From contig UZAN01047194.1 in NCBI GenBank assembly GCA_900618425.1, positions 2,104 through 18,622 on the forward strand: a stretch of 16,519 bases of DNA. The letters are read 5' to 3'. Under the pieces are notes generated by a model. That model saw only the letters and a list, made by a program, of their open reading frames with translations. It made no database searches and was not told the DNA's origin. Position numbers and translations under genes: made by a program. This DNA comes from Echinostoma caproni. Lineage: Eukaryota; Platyhelminthes; Trematoda; Plagiorchiida; Echinostomatidae. Every line of letters starts with the position of its first letter. Within the stretch, counting starts at the first letter, position 1. Below, in pieces: positions 8,482 to 16,495 of the stretch.

Positions 8482-8514
8482 TCAATCATGTGGTGAGGAG
8501 AAACACATGATTGA
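8482..8514. repeat. 33-bp hairpin, 11-bp perfect stem
   Basis: TCAATCATGTG (8482-8492) is the reverse complement of CACATGATTGA (8504-8514), with an 11-nt loop. It is a second stem within 150 bp of the previous one, with no other annotation around it. Confidence 0.5.
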
Positions 8515-9314
8515 GAAGAGCTCAGTTCACATTTAATTCAGTTACTGGTGAGCAGCCGTATGGAATAGGTGAGATTGATGTGAATTGACCGTCCTTCGCA
8601 TCGTATCTCCACCCCCAATTGTCAGTTCACTCGGTCAACAATGCAGATGTTGATCAAACTCGTGCAACATCACTGTCATTACGGGAATACGTTTCTTTTT
8701 CTAATATCATACTTGTATATTGATAGCTATGGATGAGGTGTATTGAATCCTAACTTTATCTCCAACAATTCTGTGTTCTTAGTGCTCTTCTATCACCGCT
8801 TGAATGTGCGTTACCTTGAATGACACAATGAAACCTATAGTAGTTCCAACGTTACAGCTCACAGTTAGAAAATATTTTATGCAAAGCACCATGGAAGTTC
8901 CTTCCTTTAATGAATGGTTCTTGTTTCATAAAAGTGTATATTAAGTTGGAAACACGTTTTCTAAATTGCTTATCTTTTTTCATTTAGAACACGTTGACTG
9001 AATCAATTCATGAAAATACTCTCGCTTAGATAAATTGATAAATTATTTGGCTACAAACTACTCAAGCATTTTCCCTAAAACTGAAAGAACTGAAAATATA
9101 CTCCAACAAACTACAAGTTGACCTTCAGGTATGCGGCTCGTTGAATAAGTGTCTTGTGGTGTCACCATGCCCGAACCGGATGAACCATGCAGAAATTTGT
9201 GGCATGAATCCGAGAATCAACTTAATCAAGAGGTACAAATTTCCGATGACTCAATTCTTGGATAGGCCTGTGTTCCAAATTAAGCAGGTAAATGAGCACA
9301 CAACGAATTAAGCA
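8515..9314. other. intergenic, nothing firm
   Basis: The only point of note is a + frame without a useful ATG, open from about 9035 to a TAA at 9307-9309. It contains INLIKRYKFPMTQFLD and VFQIKQ before a GTAAAT donor-like site. It ends just before the transposon boundary at 9315. It could be a host exon fragment, but length alone does not exclude chance. Confidence 0.3.
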
Positions 9315-9326
9315 CCCAAGTAGCAC
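9315..9326 (+). repeat. left terminal inverted repeat
   Basis: CCCAAGTAGCAC matches the inverted right end at 11 of 12 positions. It is placed outside all the element's coding and subterminal repeats, as expected of a transposase recognition end. Confidence 0.6.
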
Positions 9327-9327
9327 G

Positions 9328-9420
9328 AGTGTCCCCTTGAGCGTACCAGAAGGATACCCCTGAGTATTTCCCTCGGTTGTCCCTTTTGAAACTTCCAGGG
9401 GGATACTCAAGGGGACACTC
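9328..9420. repeat. left subterminal inverted repeats
   Basis: GAGTGTCCCCTTGAG (9328-9342) is a perfect 15-bp inverted partner of CTCAAGGGGACACTC (9406-9420). Shorter GGATACCCCTGAG and GGGGGATACTCAAG copies lie between, and they share the same core. CACTA-type elements typically carry such repeated motifs in both orientations inside their ends, where transposase binds. The minus-strand frame across it (9222-9440), with GTLKG/GNTQG repeats, is produced by this repetition and is not a gene. Confidence 0.65.
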
Positions 9421-9671
9421 AATAAGCAGGGCTCTACCAACTGAAAATTATAGCCCTGTTTTCCGATTTGCTTTAAACCTCTGCACTAGCCGTTGCACTC
9501 TACTAATGGAATACCTATTTGTGCTATGCTAACCAGCTACAATCTATATCTCATGGCCGCATAAACCCTCTCCACAACGAAGACTCATCCTAACTATACA
9601 TACCGCAAATATCCACAACCCTTACCGTAATTTTATTTGAAATAGAACAACAAAATAATGTAAACAAAATT

Positions 9672-9677
9672 TTTATT
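9672..9677 (-). promoter_or_regulatory. polyadenylation signal of the DUF4806-type gene
   Basis: AATAAA on the minus strand begins 9 bp after the TAA stop (9689-9687) of the last exon, giving a very short 3' UTR. Position and exact hexamer support it. Confidence 0.55.
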
Positions 9678-9686
9678 AAAAGGTTA

Positions 9687-11212
9687 TTACATACAGATTT
9701 CAAAGCAGTCATCCTCCCACGGGTGGTGGATTTCCTTATCATTATCTGTTGGGAGAAGGATTGATTATGGTTATTTTTTAATGGTTACTGTTATCAGAAA
9801 ACCGAAGTAGATGTTGCGAACAATTCCTACCTTCTACTGAGATGCATACTGGTAAATGCACCACCTGTTCATCGGCGGATTTCGGTCTCGATCTTTAAAT
9901 CCACCGTTGTATTTTGGCAATGATGGTTTGGGCATTAGCATCCGGATAGTTCTTTAGCAAAACCGCATCTTCAAGATGTGATCACAATAAACAAACACAG
10001 TGACTTACCAATGACCAGCTGGCAAACTTTGGCGTCCGCCAGAGGCAGTTTCCATTTACTCCTCTCCAAATGATAGCAACGAGTAGTGAATCAGACAATA
10101 ATGTTCGCAATATTGTCCTAGTTGTGTCCGCTGCAGAGTGCCCTCCAAATTTTGCAAGGTATTGCAACTGCATTATGTGAATCTCTGAAAATTAGTCAAC
10201 TCACCATGTTAGTGTTTTTATCTTGTAATTTATTTAGTAGTAACAAACAGTTGTCAACAGTTTGGACAGGAACTTGCATCGGTATGATGTTTCTGGTTCA
10301 TGCCTCCGTTATCTGTTGGCTCAGTTGTTGCATACTTGTTTCTAGCCTTGATAACTTAGCTATCATTTGTTTGATGCTCTCCGCCTGACAGGCTGATAAG
10401 CAGTTGTACATGGATCGTGTTTCTTACCTAGCATAGCTTTGAAATTCTCATTCAACACTACCACAGAGATTATTTAAACACCTCGACAAATTCCTAACCT
10501 CCGCAGATAGCCGCTCGGTTGACTGGAGGTTGCTTTCACTGGATCTTCGACTGAAATTGATATATTAAAAACGACACAATTACCTGTCCTTTGGCGTTGA
10601 CACTGATCTAGTTGTTCAACCAGTGAACGATGTAGAATGAAACAGCAAGCTGAATTATATTAGAGGTAGTTTGATGCATATTTGGATCCCGAATTATCCG
10701 TTGTTTTCGCGAATTCAGTAGTTTCGCGTACCACCTCCTTTTGCGATGAAATTTTCGGTGGCGGTGGACTGGCATCCAAATCTCCAACAAAGGATGCTTT
10801 CTTAGGTGCTTTCTCACTATCACTGGAAACTGATGAGTACCGCCTTTTTTGCCAAAAAACATTTTTTCAGTGAAACTATAAACTTACCGTTGTCTCTTTT
10901 CGGATATTTTCATGCAAACTGTTGCATCTGTGGATAGCACCTCGCTTCTTTCTTCGAGAATTGTTTGAAGATGAACGGCTTCGGAATAAGTTTATGAAAA
11001 CTAGCTAATTAAACACCAACACTTACCGACTATTTTATGAATTCAAACATCATACAATTTGGAATTTGGTGGTGGTGGACGCTGATGTGTAACCATATGC
11101 TCTATTTTGGCCGCAGAGCTTCTCACCCAATGCGATTTGTTGCCCTCTGTGACCCATGTGCCAGGCACATGGCAACCGTGTTGCCGACGACGAACTCGAT
11201 TACAACGAACAT
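9687..11212 (-). pseudogene. DUF4806-type protein gene of the transposon, about nine exons, broken
   Basis: Exons by frame continuity are 11212-11027, 10978-10888, 10843-10584, 10550-10499, 10457-10428, 10392-10205, 10182-10009, 9968-9831 and 9745-9687. The length is about 390 residues. The start MFVVIEFVVGNTVA, then after a 1-nt loss near 11170 VPGTWVTEGNKSHWV and RPPPPNSKLYDV, matches the usual N-terminus of these proteins. A basic Ser-rich stretch follows (EKRQR|RYSSVSSDSEKAPKK). A coiled-coil-like segment, ESIKQMIAKLSRLETSMQQL, leads to the DUF4806 core: VQTVDNCLLLLNKLQDKN, FGGHSAADTTRTILRTLL, AVLLKNYPDANAQ and IIAKIQRWI. The gene ends WEDDCFEICM-TAA. Internal stops are TGA 11045-11043, TAA 10662-10660, TGA 10300-10298 and TAA 9897-9895. 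Two junctions (10499/10457 and 10009/9968) do not keep phase, so small indels or misplaced sites remain. DUF4806 has no settled function; an accessory DNA-binding role in transposition is my inference from its neighbour. Confidence 0.7.
10183..10204 (-). other. 22-nt intron-like interruption in the DUF4806 core
   Basis: On the minus strand the coding text NKLQDKNTNM is followed by GTGAGTTGACTAATTTTCAG plus AG, and resumes in the same frame as IHIMQLQYLAKFGG. The insert carries a strong donor (GTGAGT), a CTAAT branch-like motif and a pyrimidine stretch before CAG. Reading through it gives a stop. Removing all 22 nt restores phase 0. It is either an exceptionally short intron or the shrunken remains of one. 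Confidence 0.5.
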
Positions 11213-11243
11213 CTGTTTAATAAAGAAAAAAGTGTAATAGCAG

Positions 11244-11249
11244 TTTATT
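11244..11249 (-). promoter_or_regulatory. polyadenylation signal of the transposase gene
   Basis: AATAAA on the minus strand lies about 135 bp after the transposase stop (11387-11385) and only 31 bp before the start codon of the downstream gene. The two genes would therefore be separately polyadenylated but nearly abutting. Confidence 0.4.
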
Positions 11250-11384
11250 CAGGAATACGGCATTCATAAACATTGCCTCTTACCTTGAATTCCTCCACAT
11301 GTGTATTAACGGGATTAATAGCCAGCTATCCTCGTCTGGGAGCAGAAAGCCCTTGCACTGTACTTCCCTCCTGGTGATGGTGTA

Positions 11385-13349
11385 TTATGGACTAAGCGCA
11401 TTACTACACCGAAAGATTTTGATGTGAGAGGATGACAGTGGTTTAGAGAAGTAGTCTTCAACAACGGTAAACGAATAAATCAAAAGATTGTCATCGCTCA
11501 TTTGTTTGATAACCGACGGACGGTTGTTCACCAAAACTGCATTATCAGGGCAGGTGCCCGTGTAGACAGTCCATTCAATAACAGTTTTAGTAACATTTCG
11601 TGGTAAACGTCGTATCCGCTGGCTTCTGGTATCATCCAATCGAAGAATTGGATAACACAAACGTGCATCCGCCGCTCTCTAGCGCATTCTGCGGAACACT
11701 TTTTGTGCAGGCACCTTCTCGGAGGATATTGTTCGTCGAATTATTTGCATAAGGAATTCATACGGGAACGCGGAAAACAAATCTGGAGGTCCAAATTCAC
11801 GAACACTCTGGGATAAGTGAATCCATGAATGAACGTTGAAAATGACCTCCTGTTCACCGTAAAGATACATGAAGTTTTCGACGATTTTCCATCCATCTTG
11901 CTCAATGAAATCTAGATAATGTTCATACTACCTCTGGGAACTCATCGAATATGTGAAAATTGAGAAGAGTAAGAAATTTCTATACATATCCTCTGGAAAT
12001 ATGCCTCGCAGCACAACCGGACCGATATACAGTAGAAATTGTCTAAACTCATTTTCCTTCCACATTTCATGTTCAGAAAGTGGTCGGCATACACGCTGAA
12101 AATCACAGGAGGTATGGTTTTGCACCGCATCTATGCGTTCACCTGCAATTCTAAGCAATGGCCCATAAATCGCAATGCGCTTTGTGACACTACCATGTCT
12201 CCATGTTGTGATCAGTTTTTTCATTAACCCCAGGTAGACAGCATGCATGTAGTTGATAGGGAACTGGTTAACTATGTCAATATTCAGAGCCTCAGATGGT
12301 GATTCACCAACGTGGTGCCCCTCCTGGTGGTGAACGGGAATCTGCATCCGACCTAAGGCGCCCTTTGGTCGAAAGAAAATATAGGTGCCTATTTTCGGTA
12401 ACACCTTTGCAATTACAATGACAACAGTTGTAGTAACCGCTATGCTGTTTGACTTGTTTCACAAAGCTCTTGGCTGGGGCATCCGAGATGACGCTGTTGA
12501 GAAGCACCTTGGGTGTTTTATCGGTTTGCTGTAGGTCTATACCGCTTCTTGTCAGTGTACCTAACTCCGCCATTGTATGTGGCAGTTATTCGTGTATGTC
12601 ACCTGGCTTAGACGTGCCGCAATACAATCCAACAACAAACACACGGTAGGTTGGTGTTAAAGTGCGTCCCAGAATGGGCCACAGTTGAACGGTGGAGTTC
12701 TTAAACCGAGCCAAACCATCAATGTGACGCTGAAGACTAATAACTGGAACTGCACCAGAATCAACATCTTCCATAACACGCTGTATACAATTCTCGGGGG
12801 CAAAATGAATGTAGCTGCCAACGACGATTTTTCGTATGGGGGTGGCACGCGGAGTACACATCAGGGTCCGTGGATCCTCAGGGACATCGTGTTTACGCAT
12901 CTTCAAGCCCCTCAACAAACACGCACTGCCTTTCATGTTCAGGTTACATTCAATCGCAATCTGTCTTGCAACAGACCGTGCTGACATCGGTACGTCGTTT
13001 TCAACCTCAGTTTTACGAGAATTCCTGGTCATTTCTACGAAACTGTAACTTAAAAACAAAACTGGATTACCTTGCAATCTCTCATTACACCTGTTTATGC
13101 TGTCATCAACCGGTTTGCGAACCTTCGGTGGCAATATGTAGCTTGTGGAGGGCATCGGCTCAGCTCTTACTGGTTTAAAGTGTAATGGGTAATATACTCA
13201 CTCTATTTGTGTTGGGAAATTATACTTCTCTTGGAATGTGTTCTCATTGGAATCACTTGTCACATTACCAGCTTTAAGGCAATAATCATTAATTAGATCG
13301 GGAACTCAATCCGGTGGACCTTCGGGGTAATCTGGAAGGCAATGTCTAT
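11385..13349 (-). pseudogene. CACTA-like (Tnp2/SmTRC1-type) transposase, broken
   Basis: Exon 13349-13202 (HCLPDYPEGPPD, DLINDYCLKAGNV) joins across a 36-bp intron (13201-13166) to a long exon, 13165-11385. Order of conserved blocks: FVEMTRNSRKTEVEN; ARSVARQIAIECNL; HDVPEDPRTLMCTPRATPI; VVGSYIHFAPENCIQRVM; STVQLWPILGR; VFVVGLYCGTSKPGDI; ISDAPAKSFVKQVKQHSGYY; CCHCNCKGV; HHQEGHHVGES; INYMHAVYLGLMKKLITTW; YLYGEQEVIFNVHSWIHL; REFGPPDLFSAFPYEFLMQI. These match the large animal transposase family related to plant Tnp2, in which a D-rich palm, a C..C..C knuckle and an INYMHxVxLG block recur. Damage: TGA 13308-13306, TAA 12588-12586, a 1-nt shift near 12330, TAG 11930-11928 and TAG 11681-11679. The frames otherwise align exactly. 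A further in-frame 48-bp stretch (13090-13043, GTGTAA...TTACAG) could be an intron. More 5' exons probably exist. The enzyme would cut and rejoin the element's ends in the nucleus. Confidence 0.82.
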
Positions 13350-13561
13350 CTAAAAGAGGTGAAATATTTGTCACTATTATCCGAAAATTGTAGATTTGTA
13401 TTCAGACCAGTAATTTCCGATAACAGTTCCCATCTGGGCTCACGGTTTCATCTCCATTGAGTAGTTCGTGATGAGCCACAAATTCTCCCAATAATCGTCC
13501 TCATTATAAACTTGGGTAATGATACTAGCTGACTAAACTGTAATAAAGATACCAAGAGACG

Positions 13562-13579
13562 ATATATATATATATATAT
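13562..13579. repeat. (AT)n microsatellite inside the transposon
   Basis: Nine AT units lie upstream of the transposase gene. It generates a spurious Tyr/Ile run in the minus frame 13525-13719. Confidence 0.95.
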
Positions 13580-14012
13580 TTATGGGTATAATAACATGGC
13601 AGATAGTTGAACAATATCAGCAAATATTCAACTACAGAAAGCCCACGTGACTCACTGCACACTGAGAGCGTTGACATGAACAGTGCGCGCTTCGAAAATC
13701 GAATGACTTTGCTGTGCACTTAAAAAAATCAACAAACGGAAATCTAAAAATAGGATTTATTACAAAAAACATTAATTTATTTAGATGTCAATGGTCATAA
13801 AACGGCCTAAAATGAAATAAAAAAGCACTGATATTCTTTCATAAATAAGTAATTCAATAGAGAAGACATTGGAAATCGAGAATAAATTTTTTGGCCGAAT
13901 TTTTCCCATTGCAAGATAATTACGGAAGCTAATGGTGAATATGAATGATCTTGTTAAACCTGCTGATTACAATACCGTTTCAGGATGATTAATTGGATAT
14001 TTAATAAGTGTT

Positions 14013-14030
14013 CCCCAAGGGGTCACTCAA
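14013..14030. repeat. right subterminal repeat
   Basis: CAAGGGGTCACTCAA (14016-14030) matches 14 of 15 bases of CAAGGGGACACTCAA at the left end (9408-9422). It overlaps a CCCCAAGGGG palindrome at 14013-14022. A shared motif close to both termini supports a single element between them. Confidence 0.6.
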
Positions 14031-14051
14031 AGGACTGCCGAGTGTCTTTCT

Positions 14052-14063
14052 GTGCTACCTGGG
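14052..14063 (-). repeat. right terminal inverted repeat
   Basis: GTGCTACCTGGG is the inverted counterpart of the left end, with a single A/G difference. The next bases, AAGTAA, are taken as flanking DNA. Confidence 0.6.
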
Positions 14064-14138
14064 AAGTAATTTTATTGTAAAAAGCAAAAATGTAACCGGT
14101 TCACAAACCCGGGAACAAGCAGGGACGAACAACTTGTA

Positions 14139-14262
14139 GGAAGGCAGGCAGGCAAGAAGGCCGACACCCGCTCATACGTCGCAATGCATGCGAATGCCGC
14201 CAAACCGGCATTCAAACCGTGAATCGATCGATCAACCAATCGATCGATCAATCAATTTGATC
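14139..14262. repeat. short-repeat cluster: GGCA units, a small palindrome and ATCGATCG units
   Basis: AGGAAGGCAGGCAGGCAAG lies at 14139-14157. A perfect 8-bp hairpin GAATGCCG/CGGCATTC is at 14192-14213, with a 6-nt loop. Two ATCGATCGATC blocks with an AATCAATC extension lie at 14223-14262. The whole is locally GC-richer than its surroundings and could be part of an unrecognised dispersed repeat. Confidence 0.55.
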
Positions 14263-14410
14263 ACAAGCGTGTATGAAAACTAAATAGTCAGTTCTAGGCC
14301 ACAACAGCTAGTGCAAATGTTCCGATGTAAACATAAGCCCAATTTGTTAAACAGTCAACGGAATTTCGCCGGCGGACGTCAATCGTATATGCCCCTGACA
14401 AGATTCTGCA

Positions 14411-14442
<32 letters not shown>
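14411..14442. repeat. (ATT)n microsatellite
   Basis: About ten perfect ATT units are preceded by TTCTGCA and followed by CTACTCATGAGTAG, a 14-bp perfect palindrome adjoining the tract. Confidence 0.95.
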
Positions 14443-15550
14443 CTACTCATGAGTAGCGTGTAAACGATCCTCAAAATCCTGATAAAAAGTTATTTTGTAA
14501 ATGTAAAACCTGGTGAGAATAACAAAACTGATAATAAAAACATAATAAATTGATATAATATCGACGACAGTAATAATTTCGGTGGTATAAAAATGACATC
14601 TGTTTATGAAATATGAATATAAAGCATCTTGTCTTGTTTTGCTGAACCATCACAGGACCTGGTCTTACGATGCGTATCCCAACGATTCCAGTAAAAAGAG
14701 AGTTGAAGAACATTGCGAGCCTTTACTGGTATCACCAGCCAAAACGTGGTCGTAGTCGTGGTAAATTAAGGGAAAGAGAATATGTGGTATTTATGGGGTT
14801 GCTCACTGTCTAGACATTTGTCCGGAATGGGAGTTACGTGGGTGGCGATGGAGGACATGCTAGAAATTAGGTCATCGAACTCCAAACTTTTACTCTGACG
14901 CCCACGTATTCAGTACGATCGAGAAAATGTCGACACGTTCACACGGTCACGACTGATCCCAATCCGGTTCTGATTCATATCGTGAGAATTCTCAGGGGAA
15001 GGTGATACTTTTCCTGACACAAGTGAATCCATACTGTTTTCCTAAGAAGTTTATCATGACAAATAATGGTTTATGATACAACACCGTTTCCAGTGTATTT
15101 AACCAGCAGGAAGGCCTCTACCAAGAAATACCAACCGATGTTCGACGCGACCCGGGATAATGATATTGGTTTTCAGGGCTACATCTTTTAATTCATAGCT
15201 GACTTTCTAAACATTGTGTTCAATTTATGTTTTCGATAACATGCTTAACTCAAAACTTTGTCAGTAAAATCAGCATTTCACAGTGAATGTTTATGAGACC
15301 TTTATTTTCATGAAGCAAAAGACTCAATTCGGTAATAATATGAAAACATAAAAATTATTTGGATTCCGTTGTCTTCCATTAAAATATGAAAATTGGAGGC
15401 GATGACCTGAACAAGTGAGCACTTAACCCAACCAACCACCCAGAATTCCCTGCCTTAGAAAACCATAAGTCTTTGTTTGATATCTGGCGCTGCGTTTACT
15501 TTGATGAATAACATGGTTTTGAACTTATCGGTAAAGCGAATTTTACTCAC
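14443..15550. other. intergenic or intronic, nothing firm
   Basis: The stretch holds no supportable gene. A 47-codon + frame from ATG 14670 to TAG 14811-14813 has a basic middle (HQPKRGRSRGKLRER) but no recognisable context. The minus frame 14471-14713 is Tyr/Phe/Leu-rich and looks like an AT-composition artefact. Confidence 0.4.
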
Positions 15551-15672
15551 CCCAAATCTGGATAACTTCGCTCATGCAGCGCAATTCATCTGGATGCCGT
15601 GAGGGACGAAATAGATAATCGGATTCGGAGGCAAAACATAACATTGCATGCAGTAGGGACTGGAAGAAATAA
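15551..15672 (-). CDS. orphan internal exon, unknown gene
   Basis: On the minus strand an acceptor (TACCGTTCAG before 15672, or TTCTTCCAG before 15659) leads into SLLHAMLCFASESDYLFRPS followed by RHPDELRCMSEVIQIW. The exon closes at a strong GTGAGT donor (15550-15545) in phase 1. Composition, bounded splice sites and the absence of stops look like genuine exon sequence of 109-122 bp. I do not recognise the protein. Neighbouring exons could lie outside the window or in the flanks; none is obvious. The upstream open part of the frame (to 15776) is Phe/Leu-rich and is probably intron. Confidence 0.45.
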
Positions 15673-15966
15673 CTGAACGGTAGAATAAATAAATGGAAGA
15701 AATCATTGATCATTTTACTGGGGAATTTCGGAACAAACCAAAGAGATTGAGCTGAACAATACCACTGAAAATTCACTTTTTCAATTCATCCGACAAATAA
15801 GATAACAGTTTGACGCAGCGGTTCCGATTGCTGCATTTCGGTTGCCCTGTGCATGGAAATGTACACTATAGAATGCGAAAGCTGCAAACAGTACTAGTGT
15901 AACGAGAAGGCGAGTTGGCTAGCAAAACGTTTATTGATTCAATTTGAAAACAACTGGTGTATGCGT

Positions 15967-16236
15967 TCATTTATATACAATCAATTTTAAACCGTGCGGT
16001 AGTATGATTGATGCCTCATTCTGCTGGTCAATCCCTGTTGGTTTTGGTCCACAATTGGCACGTACGTTTACTCTTCTTCCGCGTGCCGTTCCGACTGGTT
16101 TGACCCGATCGTATCGCGAGATACGTTGGTAGACAACTCCGACGTTGTGGTATTCGGTGGATATCTTCCTGGCTAGATGTGGATTGATCGTCGGACTGTT
16201 ATTATCGATTCGTTCGTTTCGAGTGGTAGTCGACAT
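15967..16236 (-). CDS. open frame of 89 codons, unassigned
   Basis: ATG at 16236 opens MSTTTRNERIDNN. A basic segment around RGRRVNVRANCGPKPTG follows, and the frame ends at 15967. The region is less AT-rich than its surroundings, and the opposite strand is also open over 15944-16132, so long frames here are partly explained by composition. Hydrophilic, Arg-rich content is compatible with the start of a gag-like or other nucleic-acid-binding protein, but no motif is recognised. It may equally be non-coding. Confidence 0.22.
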   Translation of the reverse strand: MSTTTRNERIDNNSPTINPHLARKISTEYHNVGVVYQRISRYDRVKPVGTARGRRVNVRANCGPKPTGIDQQNEASIILPHGLKLIVYK

Positions 16237-16282
16237 TGTCTCACGAAGTACTTCCAGCCGCTACGTCTGCGCATCTGGTTAG

Positions 16283-16495
16283 AGGGGCCCTATTCTTGAT
16301 TCGTTCGCTAGCCAGGGCTCTCTTTGTACCACCTTCCATCACACCAGGTTGAAGATACAGAATACACCTAGACTAACCATAGGAGGAAATAGGGTAGATG
16401 AAAGAAAAAGCGATCCGTCGCAAACACCTGGAAATTTAGACGGCACCCCGGATGCATTCAAACCTTCTGCATATAGGCCGAGATTTGTTCATTAG
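16283..16495 (+). other. open + frame near the right edge, unassigned
   Basis: Seventy codons without ATG run from a TAG at 16280-16282 to TAG 16493-16495. They include TPRLTIGGNRVDERKSDPSQ, followed by TPGNLDGTPDAFKPSAYRP. The polar, Pro/Asp/Arg/Ser-rich composition is unlike the AT-driven shadows elsewhere, which is the only reason to list it. No splice sites clearly bound it. Confidence 0.2.

Larger units (their letters stand above)
13350..14051 (-). other. 5' region of the transposon, possible further exon
   Basis: This lies upstream of the first supported transposase exon. On the minus strand at about 13435-13351, one frame reads ELLSEITGLNTNLQFSDNSD and is followed by KYFTSFR before a TTTTAG acceptor. 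That is coding-like and would join a preceding exon, but I cannot place its start. The rest should contain the promoter and the right subterminal sequence. No TATA box can be singled out in this AT-rich DNA. Confidence 0.35.
9315..14063 (-). mobile_element. two-gene CACTA-like DNA transposon (Tnp2/SmTRC1-like), decayed
   Basis: The element is bounded by 12-bp inverted termini, CCCAAGTAGCAC (9315-9326) and the complement of CCCAGGTAGCAC (14052-14063). A 15-bp motif, CAAGGGG[A/T]CACTCAA, occurs once near each end (9408-9422 and 14016-14030). It encloses two minus-strand genes in tandem: a transposase of the CACTA superfamily type known from animals, and a DUF4806-type protein. The total is 4749 bp. 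Immediate flanks (GCA on the left, AAG on the right) show no 2-3 bp duplication, so the exact boundaries or the integrity of the insertion are uncertain. The termini are CCCA rather than CACTA, so the superfamily assignment rests on the protein. Promoters were not identified; the likely 5' side is 13350-14051. Confidence 0.7.

Noticed and set aside
9035..9309. + frame of about 90 codons ending just before the transposon
   Set aside because: There is no ATG near its start, no recognisable domain, and the length is attainable by chance in 16 kb. It is mentioned only as a weak exon candidate.
9222..9440. minus-strand frame with Gly-Thr-Leu repeats
   Set aside because: The repetition reflects the subterminal inverted repeats of the transposon, and the frame crosses its boundary at 9315.
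10831..10843. CTGATGAG on the + strand as a hammerhead ribozyme core
   Set aside because: No matching GAAA core or flanking helices follow. The bases are the complement of a coding Ser-rich stretch of the DUF4806-type gene.
12685..13178. several overlapping + frames of 70-102 codons
   Set aside because: They are antisense to the long transposase exon, which has clear conserved blocks on the minus strand.
9687..13349. stop-codon recoding (TGA read as an amino acid) in the transposon genes
   Set aside because: TAA, TAG and TGA all interrupt the frames, together with frameshifts, which fits ordinary decay.
14670..14813. 47-codon + frame with an Arg/Gly-rich middle
   Set aside because: It is short, with no neighbouring exon, domain or expression signal that could be seen.
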